Shown here: piece by piece, positions 50,261 through 57,806 of the stretch | Layout: every line of letters begins with the position of its first letter | Numbering within the stretch: the stretch's first letter is position 1 | DNA from: Planctomycetota bacterium | GTDB taxonomy: Bacteria > Planctomycetota > Phycisphaerae > Phycisphaerales > UBA1924 | NCBI GenBank assembly: GCA_030950285.1 | Contig: JAUZRR010000007.1 | Span: forward strand, 62,001 to 126,000 | Direction: 5' to 3' | DNA: 64,000 nt | Program-made: the position numbers and the translations under genes | The notes under the pieces: generated by a model | Seen by the model: only the letters and a program-made list of their open reading frames with translations | Told to the model about the DNA's origin: nothing | Database searches by the model: none

Positions 50261-52121
50261 TGAGGCTCGCAGACGGCTGTTTGATCGCGGCACCCGGGGG
50301 GCGCTGGGCGGGCTGGTGCTGGTGGTGTTGTGCTGCACAGTGTATCTGCCCGGGTTCTTTGCGATCCCGCCGGTGGATCGGGACGAGTCGCGGTTTGCCC
50401 AGGCGAGTCGGCAGATGTTCGAGAGCGTGGCGTTGCCCGAGAGCGAGCGGGACGCCGAGCTGCACTTGGGGGGGTTGGCGGTGCCGATGGTGGGGGGCGA
50501 GCCCCGGCTGAACAAGCCGCCGCTGATTTATTGGTTGCAGGTGGGGAGTGCAGCGGTGTTCACGTGGGGTGATCCGCTGGCGGACGCGATCTGGATGTAC
50601 CGGGTGCCTTCGTTTCTGGCGGGGCTGGTGACGGTTTTGGCGACGTGGCGGCTTGGGTGTTCGATGTTTGACCCTCGGACGGGGTGGCTGGCGGGGGCGC
50701 TCTTGGCGGTTGCGCCTGTGTTTGTGTGGGAGGCGCACCAGGCACGGGCGGACATGGTGATGGTGGCGTTGACGACTTTGGCGATGGGGGCGTTGTGGCG
50801 GTTGTGGCGGGGGTCACAACCCGCACCGGCTGGAAGCCGGTCCCACGGCGGCACGGGATTCTGGTCGGTGCGGGTTGTGCAAGCGACGTTGCTTTGGTTG
50901 TTTGTCGCGTTTGGTGTGCTGACCAAGGGGCCGATCACGCCGATGGTTGTTGTGCTGACAGCCGTCGTTCTCTCGGTCTTTGGGCGGAACTTTCGGTGGT
51001 TGTGGAGCACGTGGCCTTTGCTTGGGGTGGTGGTTGTGGTCGCGGGTGTGGGGCCTTGGGTGTATGCGGTGGCGGAGCAGGTGGGGTTTGGGCATTACTG
51101 GTCGATTGTGCAAGACGAGGTGTTTGCGCGCGCGGGGAGCGCCAAGGAGGGGCACTGGGGGCCGCCGGGGTATCACGTTGTGTTGCTGGTGGTGCTGTTC
51201 TGGCCGGGGTCGCTGTTGACGGGGTGGGCGGTTGGTCGGGCGTGGCGTGCGGGGTTGCGGGGGGGTGGTGGGGGTGGTGGGGGTGGTGGGGGGTCGGTCG
51301 AGCGTGGTGAAGGGTCGGGTGGTTTGGCCGGGCGCTTACGCTTGCGGCTCTTTGGGGTTTGGGCGTCTCTTCGGTCTTTGCGCACTGCGCAGCCGGCGGA
51401 GGCGTTTTTGCTGGCGTGGCTTGTGCCGACGTGGGTGGTGTTTGAGTTGGTGGGGACGAAGCTGCCGCACTACACGATGCCGCTGTACCCGGCGGTGGCG
51501 TTGATCACCGCGCGGGGGTTGTTTGCGTGGGTGCCTTCGCCTGCACCCAACCCGGGGCGAGCGCGGCTTGGGGGGTATGTCTGGCTCGGGGTGGGGGGGG
51601 TGCTGCTTGTGGGGTTCTGGTTTGGGTGGTTGCTGACTCCTGGTGGGGTGCTGTCGTGGTTGGCGTTGGTTGGTGTGGCGTGCGCGGCGTATGCGCTCTA
51701 CAGGGCGTTCGGGGCGATCCGTGTGCTCGACTTTCGTGAGACGCAGGCGTGGTCGTTTCTGGCGGCGTTGCCTTTGCTTGTAGCGTTTCTGGGCGCGGTG
51801 GCGCCGGGGGTGTTCGGGCTTTCGCGTGCTGCGTGGCGGGCGGCGTCGGCGCGAGCGGGCGATGGGCCGGTGACGTGGGTGGGGTTTAGCGAGGACAGCG
51901 TGACGTGGTTTGCGCGGGGGAGGCCGTCGTTTACGCCGCCGGATGAGTTGATGGCGTGGTTCGACACTCATCCTGACGGCGTGGCGATCGTTTCTGTTTG
52001 CGCTGAGGATAGTTTTCGGGAGCATCCCTTCTATCTACAAGCAACCGGGCAGGTTTTTGGTATCCATTATGCGAAAGGTCGGCTTGAGTATTTTTCGCTT
52101 GTGGAGAGGTGCCCCGAGTGA
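50238..52121 (+). CDS. ArnT/PMT-type membrane glycosyltransferase (GT83-like)
   Basis: This 627-residue inner-membrane protein has the hallmark first loop PPVDRDESRFAQASRQM (~50-66; acidic pair for catalysis) and PRLNKPPLIYWLQV (~92-105), as in ArnT and related lipid-sugar transferases, and about ten hydrophobic segments. Three repeat-derived insertions are translated in loops: SQPAPAGSRSHGG (~193-205), a Gly tract (~341-351), and RLRLRL (~364-369). The periplasmic C-terminal domain is short. It starts at ATG 50238, which overlaps the divergent PAP2 start by 23 bp, and its stop overlaps truB (GTGA). Confidence 0.85.
   Translation: MRSLLTDIEARRRLFDRGTRGALGGLVLVVLCCTVYLPGFFAIPPVDRDESRFAQASRQMFESVALPESERDAELHLGGLAVPMVGGEPRLNKPPLIYWLQVGSAAVFTWGDPLADAIWMYRVPSFLAGLVTVLATWRLGCSMFDPRTGWLAGALLAVAPVFVWEAHQARADMVMVALTTLAMGALWRLWRGSQPAPAGSRSHGGTGFWSVRVVQATLLWLFVAFGVLTKGPITPMVVVLTAVVLSVFGRNFRWLWSTWPLLGVVVVVAGVGPWVYAVAEQVGFGHYWSIVQDEVFARAGSAKEGHWGPPGYHVVLLVVLFWPGSLLTGWAVGRAWRAGLRGGGGGGGGGGGSVERGEGSGGLAGRLRLRLFGVWASLRSLRTAQPAEAFLLAWLVPTWVVFELVGTKLPHYTMPLYPAVALITARGLFAWVPSPAPNPGRARLGGYVWLGVGGVLLVGFWFGWLLTPGGVLSWLALVGVACAAYALYRAFGAIRVLDFRETQAWSFLAALPLLVAFLGAVAPGVFGLSRAAWRAASARAGDGPVTWVGFSEDSVTWFARGRPSFTPPDELMAWFDTHPDGVAIVSVCAEDSFREHPFYLQATGQVFGIHYAKGRLEYFSLVERCPE
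50821..50848 (+). repeat. Type G palindrome inside the ArnT-like gene
   Basis: ACCGGCTGGAAGCCGGT with a CCCACGG flank; related to the hairpin at 13493-13514 in purL. Confidence 0.7.
51257..51293 (+). repeat. GGTGGGGGT microsatellite in the ArnT-like gene
   Basis: The run is translated as a Gly tract in a loop. It has the same units as the purA run at 3372-3416. Confidence 0.85.
51328..51355 (+). repeat. Type F palindrome inside the ArnT-like gene
   Basis: GGCCGGGCGCTTACGCTTGC with GGCTCTTTGG. It shares the TAAGCG-GGGC pattern of the hairpin at 6806-6856 and is read as RLRLRLFG. Confidence 0.55.
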
Positions 52122-52831
52122 TCGACATCCCCACCAATCCCGTCGGCCTTCTTATTGTGGACAAGCCCCGTGGCCCGACGTCGATGCACGTCTGCCGAAT
52201 CGTGAAGGCGAAGTTGCGCCGGGGTGGTGCGGCCAAGCGGGTGAAGGTCGGGCACGGCGGGACGCTGGACCCTTTGGCGACGGGTGTCGTGGTGGTGCTG
52301 ATCGGTCGGGCGGCGACGCGGCTTTGCGATGAGGTGATGGCGGGAGAGAAGCGGTATGTGGCGGAGGTTGATCTGGGGCACCGTTCGACGACGGACGATG
52401 CGGAGGGGGAGTTGACGGCGATCAGTCTGCTGCGGGCGCCTTCGCGGGAGGAGGTCGAGGCGGTGTGCGCGCGGTTTGTCGGCGTGATCGAGCAGAAACC
52501 GCCGGCGCACTCGGCGATCTGGATCGACGGGCAGCGGGCGTACAAACTGGCGCGGGCGGGGGACGCGCCGGAGATGAAAGCGCGGCCGGTGGAGGTGCAT
52601 TCGATCGAGGTTGTCGAGTACGAGTTCCCGCGGCTGGTGCTTGATGTGCGGTGCGGGAAGGGGACGTATATCCGTTCGCTGGCCCGGGATATCGGCGGCG
52701 CGATCGGGGGCGGGGGCATGCTCGCGGGGTTGCGGCGGACGGCGGTGGGTGGGTTCACGATCGAGCGGGCGGTGGGGCTTGATGATCTGGCTGAGCCTTT
52801 GCTTCAGGAGCATTTGTTGCCTTTGCCTTGA
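52118..52831 (+). CDS. truB: tRNA pseudouridine(55) synthase TruB
   Basis: This 237-residue enzyme makes pseudouridine 55 in the T-loop of tRNAs. The catalytic Asp51 is in KVGHGGTLDPLATGVVVV; LLIVDKPRGPTSM at the N-terminus and IEQKPPAHSAIWIDGQRAYKLAR follow, as in TruB. The C-terminal PUA domain is lacking (the protein ends soon after the core), so it is at the short end of the family. The GTG start overlaps the previous stop (GTGA), with GGAGAGG 8 nt upstream. The stop codon falls in a TTGATGCC repeat. Confidence 0.92.
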   Translation: MIDIPTNPVGLLIVDKPRGPTSMHVCRIVKAKLRRGGAAKRVKVGHGGTLDPLATGVVVVLIGRAATRLCDEVMAGEKRYVAEVDLGHRSTTDDAEGELTAISLLRAPSREEVEAVCARFVGVIEQKPPAHSAIWIDGQRAYKLARAGDAPEMKARPVEVHSIEVVEYEFPRLVLDVRCGKGTYIRSLARDIGGAIGGGGMLAGLRRTAVGGFTIERAVGLDDLAEPLLQEHLLPLP

Positions 52832-52849
52832 TGCCTTGATGTTCTCTTG

Positions 52850-52923
52850 TAGAGCCCCCTGCGCAAGCGGGGGGACTTTTTCTGACACGCCACTGAATCC
52901 CCTCGCTTGCGCGAGGGGCTCTA
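52850..52923. repeat. Type A palindrome inverted pair (reverse, forward)
   Basis: Reverse copy 52850-52877 (variant with CCCCCTGCGCAAGCGGGGGG) and forward copy 52897-52923. The pair interrupts an array of TTGATGCC units, with repeat units on both sides. Confidence 0.9.
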
Positions 52924-52930
52924 TTGAGAT

Positions 52931-53000
52931 TGCCTTGATGCCTTGATGCCTTGATGCCTTGATGCCTTGATGCCCTGATGCCTTGATGCCTTGATGCCTT
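52931..53000 (+). repeat. 8-bp tandem array (TTGATGCC)n
   Basis: About nine units with one variant (CTGATGCC); one to two further units lie at 52826-52841, before the palindrome pair. It ends just before the dinG-like promoter-like hexamer. Confidence 0.9.
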
Positions 53001-53008
53001 CTTCCGGA

Positions 53009-53014
53009 TAAACT
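53009..53014 (+). promoter_or_regulatory. Putative -10 box TAAACT for the helicase gene
   Basis: TAAACT ends 7 nt before the ATG; there is no Shine-Dalgarno sequence. The TTGATG units of the array could act as -35 elements, though the spacing (20 bp) is long. Confidence 0.4.
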
Positions 53015-53021
53015 CCAAACA

Positions 53022-55247
53022 ATGACCTCCGCTGCCGCTGCCATCCTTGACCACGACGGCCCGATCGCGCGGGCGCTGGGTCCGGACTACGAACCGCGCG
53101 AGCAGCAGCTGCGGATGGCCAGCCGGGTCGAGGCGGCGATGGAGGGCAAGGAGACGCTGCTGGTCGAGGCGGGGACGGGCGTGGGCAAGTCGTTTGCGTA
53201 TCTGGTGCCTGCGATTCAGCGGTGTCTGGGGCGGGGCGAGACGGTGGTGGTTGCGACCAACACGATCGCGCTGCAGGAGCAGTTGATGGAGCGGGATATC
53301 CCGTTGTTGCGGGGGACGATCGAGGTGGCCGACGAGGAGTCCGAGGCGTACGTCGCTGCGGACCAGGCGGACTCGGCGGGTGGGATGACGCCGGGTACGT
53401 GGACGGGTGAGCTGCGCGCCTGTCTGGTGAAGGGGCGGGGCAACTACGTCTCGATCCGTCGGCTGAAACTCGCGAGTGCTCGGCAGGCGAAGCTGTTGTC
53501 TGACCCGGCGGCGCGGCGGTCGTTGCACGTCATCGAGGATTGGGCGTACGAGACGACCGACGGCTCGCTCAGCACGCTGCCGGCGGTCGAGCGGATGGGG
53601 GTGTGGGACAAGGTGCAGAGCGATTCGTCGAACTGTATGGGGCGGAAGTGTTCGCACTTTGACGAGTGTTTTTATCAGTCGTCGCGGCGTGTGATGGAGC
53701 GGTCGCAGCTCTTGATCTGCAACCATGCGTTGTTCTTTTCTGATCTGGCGTTGCGGGCAAAGGGCGTGGGGTTTTTGCCGAAGTACGACCATGTGATTCT
53801 TGATGAGGCGCACGGTGTCGAGGATGTCGCGGCCGAGCATTTCGGGCTTTCGTTGAGCGAGGGGCGGGTGATGCACCTGCTGAGCACGCTGTATCAGCCT
53901 CGGACGCGGCGGGGGTATCTGGCGAACCTGCAGAACCTGCACACCGACGGCGAGGCGGTGGCGCGGGGGATTGAGCTGGTGGGAAGGGCCGAGCGGGCGT
54001 CGCGGGAGTTTTTCGAGTCGTTGATCGAGGTGGAGCGGTCTTCAGGCGCGCGGAACGGGCGGGTGCACGAGGCGCGGGCGGTGGCGAATCCGCTGACGCC
54101 GGCGATGAACGATCTTGTGCTGCGGCTGCGGTCGCTGCGTGAGGAGACCAAGAACGAGCCGGACCGGTTCGAGCTTTCGGCGTATATCGAGCGGGCGGTT
54201 TCGATTGCGGATGTTGCCGAGGCGTGGGTCGAGCAGACGGCGGAGCAGTGTGTGTACTGGATCGAGGCAAAGCAGCCGGGGGGGAGTGGGGGTGATGGAG
54301 GAGCGGGGTATAGCGGGGTGCGGGTGAAGATCGCGGCTTCGCCGATTGACGTTGCACCGCTTTTGGACAAGTACCTGTTTTCGGGCGATCACAGCACGGT
54401 GCTGACCAGCGCGACGCTGGCGACGCGGACGGTGCATGAGGACGAGCCGACCGAGCGGGCCGAGACAGCGTTTGCGTACGCGATGGGGCGGCTTGGGTGC
54501 GAGGGTGCGCACACGTTGCAGCTTGGGAGTCCGTTTGAGTATGCGCGGCAGGTGGAGGTGATTGTCGACCGGACGATGCCATTGCCGAGCGGGAGCGGGC
54601 GGGGGAGGCGCGGTGGTGGTGGTGGTGGTGGTGGTAGTGGTGGGGGTGGTGCGCAGATCGAAGCGGAGTTCGGGCATCGGGCGCCGAGTTATGAGGAGGC
54701 GTTGGCTGCGCGGATCGTGCAGCACGCGGGCGAGACCGGTGGGGGGGCGTTTGTGTTGTTTACGAGTTTCCGCACGTTGCACACGGTTGCGGACATGGTG
54801 GCGGGGCGGCTGGAGGAGGAGGACCTGCCGTTGCTTGTGCAGGGTCGGGACGGCTCGCGGGGTGAGATTCTTGGGCGGTTCCGGGAGAGCGATCGGGCGG
54901 TGCTGTTTGGGGCGGCGAGTTTTTGGCAGGGGGTGGATGTGCGGGGGCGGTCGCTTCGGAACGTGATTATCACGCGGCTGCCGTTTGAGCCTCCGGACCG
55001 GCCGTTGACCGAGGCGCGGATCGAGAGGATCCGGGACCGCGGGGGTGACCCCTTTCGGGAGGACTCGCTGCCTCGGGCGGTGATCCGGTTCAAGCAGGGG
55101 TTCGGGCGGCTGATTCGGTCGTCGACGGACACGGGTCGGGTGGTGATTCTCGACCCCCGCGTGCTCAGCACCGGTTACGGCAGGAAGTTCATGGCGGCGT
55201 TGCCCGAGGGGGTGCGGACGGAAGTGATCCATACCGTCAACGAATGA
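53022..55247 (+). CDS. DinG/YoaA-family ATP-dependent DNA helicase
   Basis: This 741-residue superfamily 2 helicase has Walker A GTGVGKS (51-57), a four-cysteine cluster between Cys134 and the CMGRKCSHFDECF run at ~205-217 that would hold a [4Fe-4S] centre, ICNHALFF, DEAH at ~262, TSATLA, and the C-terminal motif VI QGFGRLIRSSTDTGRVVILD. This is the XPD/DinG architecture that resolves R-loops and G-quadruplexes. Gly/Ser repeats (~531-543) come from a GGT microsatellite inserted between the two helicase lobes. No exonuclease domain is fused. Confidence 0.92.
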   Translation: MTSAAAAILDHDGPIARALGPDYEPREQQLRMASRVEAAMEGKETLLVEAGTGVGKSFAYLVPAIQRCLGRGETVVVATNTIALQEQLMERDIPLLRGTIEVADEESEAYVAADQADSAGGMTPGTWTGELRACLVKGRGNYVSIRRLKLASARQAKLLSDPAARRSLHVIEDWAYETTDGSLSTLPAVERMGVWDKVQSDSSNCMGRKCSHFDECFYQSSRRVMERSQLLICNHALFFSDLALRAKGVGFLPKYDHVILDEAHGVEDVAAEHFGLSLSEGRVMHLLSTLYQPRTRRGYLANLQNLHTDGEAVARGIELVGRAERASREFFESLIEVERSSGARNGRVHEARAVANPLTPAMNDLVLRLRSLREETKNEPDRFELSAYIERAVSIADVAEAWVEQTAEQCVYWIEAKQPGGSGGDGGAGYSGVRVKIAASPIDVAPLLDKYLFSGDHSTVLTSATLATRTVHEDEPTERAETAFAYAMGRLGCEGAHTLQLGSPFEYARQVEVIVDRTMPLPSGSGRGRRGGGGGGGGSGGGGAQIEAEFGHRAPSYEEALAARIVQHAGETGGGAFVLFTSFRTLHTVADMVAGRLEEEDLPLLVQGRDGSRGEILGRFRESDRAVLFGAASFWQGVDVRGRSLRNVIITRLPFEPPDRPLTEARIERIRDRGGDPFREDSLPRAVIRFKQGFGRLIRSSTDTGRVVILDPRVLSTGYGRKFMAALPEGVRTEVIHTVNE
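54612..54650 (+). repeat. GGT microsatellite in the helicase gene
   Basis: About eight GGT units, AGT, then GGGGGTGGT, translated as Gly8-Ser-Gly4. Confidence 0.9.
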
Positions 55248-55338
55248 GACGGATCCCGGAGTGCAAGCCCGAGTGCAGGCGGGGAGCCGTTGGACCGGGG
55301 CACACCGAGAGGCTCCTCGCGTGCGCGTTGTGTCTTGT

Positions 55339-56061
55339 TTATCTTGGTCCCATCAGCGCTCGGACCATTTTCTCGTAGAGGCTGAGCAACGTGGCAGAGG
55401 GCGTGTATTTCGGCACGACTCCCGGCGCGAGCGCACGGAAGACCGCGGGTGTTTCCGGGGAATCGCTGAGGTCTTCGCATTGCCACCCGAGAGCCCGGTA
55501 GGCTTCGGGCAGGTTGTGCGTCCAGCATCCGTCGTGATCGGGTGCGTAGTCTGCGGTCCAACCGACTCGGTTTTCGTGATGCAGCACGTGGCCGCGGCTG
55601 ACACGCATGATCTCGGCGAGGATGCCGGGAAGGTCCTCGGGGCGCACGTGGATGAGCACCGACGCGGTGTAGACGACGTCGAAGGAGTTATCGTCGTACG
55701 GCAGTCTTGCCAGAGGCGGCCCGAGGCGGACGTGTTCTTCGAGCCACTCGGGTTCGGCCCAGGGGCGCATGCCGGCGACCATCGTGGGGCTCTGGTCGTA
55801 GCCGTAGGGCTGGATGCCGGGGAGCGAACGCAGGTTTCGCAGGTGGCGTCCGGTGCCGCAGCCGAACTCGAGTACTTTGGCCGGGGCGTGTTGGGCGATG
55901 TATTCGCAGAGTATGAACTCGGCGATGTGGTACTTGGGGCCTTTCTTCTTGATTGCGTCGTAGCGTTCTACCCATATTGCGCCGTTTTCTTGCCACCAGC
56001 GGTAGTTGTCGGGCAAGGCGTCGTTGTGCAATGTTTCGGTTTCGGGGTGGGTGGTATTCAT
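55339..56061 (-). CDS. Class I SAM-dependent methyltransferase
   Basis: This 240-residue protein has motif I VLEFGCGTGRHLRNL (~62-76), the acidic-motif region YGYDQSPTMV, and motif IV LPYDDNSFDVVYTASVLIHV, then ILAEIMRVSRGHVLHHE. These are typical of the Methyltransf_11 family. The substrate is unknown; neighbours give no clear hint. GGAG lies ~7 nt before the ATG. The 249-bp region upstream, before the divergent mutase gene, contains no recognised gene; a TAGTAT hexamer at 56275-56280 may be the mutase promoter. Confidence 0.85.
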   Translation of the reverse strand: MNTTHPETETLHNDALPDNYRWWQENGAIWVERYDAIKKKGPKYHIAEFILCEYIAQHAPAKVLEFGCGTGRHLRNLRSLPGIQPYGYDQSPTMVAGMRPWAEPEWLEEHVRLGPPLARLPYDDNSFDVVYTASVLIHVRPEDLPGILAEIMRVSRGHVLHHENRVGWTADYAPDHDGCWTHNLPEAYRALGWQCEDLSDSPETPAVFRALAPGVVPKYTPSATLLSLYEKMVRALMGPR

Positions 56062-56310
56062 GCGTGACTCCAATGGGCTTGTCGGTATTCCATCGGGAAA
56101 CAACTGCGAGGAGGTTGAATAGTGACTGCTGGAAAGCGAGCAGGCGGCCTGATTCGGCGTGATGGCTCTGTGATGGAGACGACTGAGCCCAGAGGTGTGT
56201 GTCTGGGCGGGGCAAAAACAGGCCAAACTGCCTAACGCAGTACGATCAAGTGATTCGCGCAGCACGGGCAGCGCTAGTATCCCGACCAATTCCACCACAG
56301 GGAGATACCG

Positions 56311-57717
56311 ATGCTTGGACGAGTTTTCAAGGCCTATGACATTCGCGGGACGTATCCGGATTTGCTGAGCGACCAGATGGCGTGGCAGATCGGCTGGGGG
56401 TCGGCGAGGTTTCTTTTTGCCGAGGCCGAGGCGCAGGGGCAGAACTCGCCGATGATGCGGAACATTGTGGTGGGTCGTGACATGCGGCAGTCGAGCCCGA
56501 CGCTTGTGGCGCAGCTGATCGACGGCATCCAGGCGTTCGGCGGGGACGTGATCGACATCGGGCTGGTGGACACGTCGTTTGTGTACTTTGCGGTGAATCA
56601 TCTCGGGTGTTCGGGCGGGGTGATGGTGACGGCGAGCCACAATCCGCCGCAGTACAACGGGTTTAAGATTTCCAAGAGTCTCGCCAAGCCGGTGGGCGAG
56701 GCGACGGGGCTTGCGCTGGTGCGGAAGTACGCGGCGACCGCGGACAAGGGGCGTTCGACGCGCGACGGGCGGGTGGAAAAGCGTGACCTGTGGGACGCGT
56801 ACCGGCAGCACGTCATGCGGTTTCTTGACACAGGCGGGAAGACGATCAGGGTGGCGATCGATGCCTCGAACGGGATGGCGGGGACGATGGTGCCCAAGCT
56901 CTTTGGCAGCAAGGGCAAGGACATCGAGGGGCTGGAGATTGTGGAGATCAACTTCGACAACTCGAAGGGCGAGTTTGTGCACGAGCCAAACCCGCTGGTG
57001 GCGTCGAATCTTGAGCAACTGCAGAAGGCGGTGGTGGACAAGAAGGCCGACTTTGGCATCTGCTTTGACGGGGATGCCGACCGGTGTGTGATCGTCGATG
57101 AGAAGGGGGCGATCATCGGCTGCGACCACCTGACGGCGGTGCTCGCAGCCGACGCGCTGGAGCGGCGGCCGGGGGCGGCGATCGTGTACGACCTGCGTTC
57201 GACCAAGGCGGTCGAGGAGACGATCCGCAAGCTGGGGGGCAAGCCGATCCGGTCGCGGGTGGGGCATGTCTTTATGAAGCAGGAGATGGCTGCGCACCGG
57301 GGCGAGTTTGGCGGCGAGCTCTCGGGGCACTTCTACTTCCGCAAAAACTTCAACGCCGACTCGGGGGCGATCGCGATGGCGACGGTGCTGAGCGTGCTCG
57401 CCAAGAGCGGCAAGACGATGAGCGAGCTGGTGGCGCCGGCGCAGAAGTATGTGCAGTCCGGGGAGATCAACTTCGAGATCGAAGAGCAGGACGAGGCGCT
57501 CGACGCGCTGCGTGAGGAGTACGCGGACATTGCGGAGATCGACGAGCTCGACGGCGTGACGATCGATGCGTTTGCGAAGAAGGGATGGTGGTGCAACGTC
57601 CGCAAGAGCAACACCGAGCCGCTGCTCAGGTTGAATGTCGAGGCCAAGACGCAGGAGAAGCTCGACGAGATCCTGGCGGAGCTTTCGCCGAAGCTGGGGA
57701 CGGCGGTGGAGCACTGA
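56311..57717 (+). CDS. Phosphomannomutase/phosphoglucomutase
   Basis: This 468-residue enzyme isomerises hexose-1- and 6-phosphates for glycan precursors. Four-domain alpha-D-phosphohexomutase motifs: FKAYDIRGTYP at the start, catalytic phosphoserine Ser109 in VMVTASHNPPQYNG, metal-binding FDGDADRC (~253-260), the sugar-binding GGELSGHFYF, and the phosphate-binding RKSNTEPLLRLN near the C-terminus. This AlgC/ManB-type protein may supply the LPS and surface-glycan transferases in the window. GGGAG precedes the ATG. Confidence 0.92.
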   Translation: MLGRVFKAYDIRGTYPDLLSDQMAWQIGWGSARFLFAEAEAQGQNSPMMRNIVVGRDMRQSSPTLVAQLIDGIQAFGGDVIDIGLVDTSFVYFAVNHLGCSGGVMVTASHNPPQYNGFKISKSLAKPVGEATGLALVRKYAATADKGRSTRDGRVEKRDLWDAYRQHVMRFLDTGGKTIRVAIDASNGMAGTMVPKLFGSKGKDIEGLEIVEINFDNSKGEFVHEPNPLVASNLEQLQKAVVDKKADFGICFDGDADRCVIVDEKGAIIGCDHLTAVLAADALERRPGAAIVYDLRSTKAVEETIRKLGGKPIRSRVGHVFMKQEMAAHRGEFGGELSGHFYFRKNFNADSGAIAMATVLSVLAKSGKTMSELVAPAQKYVQSGEINFEIEEQDEALDALREEYADIAEIDELDGVTIDAFAKKGWWCNVRKSNTEPLLRLNVEAKTQEKLDEILAELSPKLGTAVEH

Positions 57718-57806
57718 TGGGCGGGGCCTGTGGAGGTTGGTGTGCGTGTTGCGGGGGTTCTGGTAGGCTGCCTCGGAGATGATCGGGTCGGGTTGGTGCA
57801 TTTCTC

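Noticed and set aside
52931-53000. Possible CRISPR-like array
   Set aside because: Units are 8 bp, contiguous and without spacers; it is a simple tandem repeat.
56062-57801. Long minus-strand extension of the methyltransferase gene across the mutase gene
   Set aside because: It is the shadow of the phosphomannomutase; the methyltransferase start at 56061 has a Shine-Dalgarno sequence and the family N-terminus.
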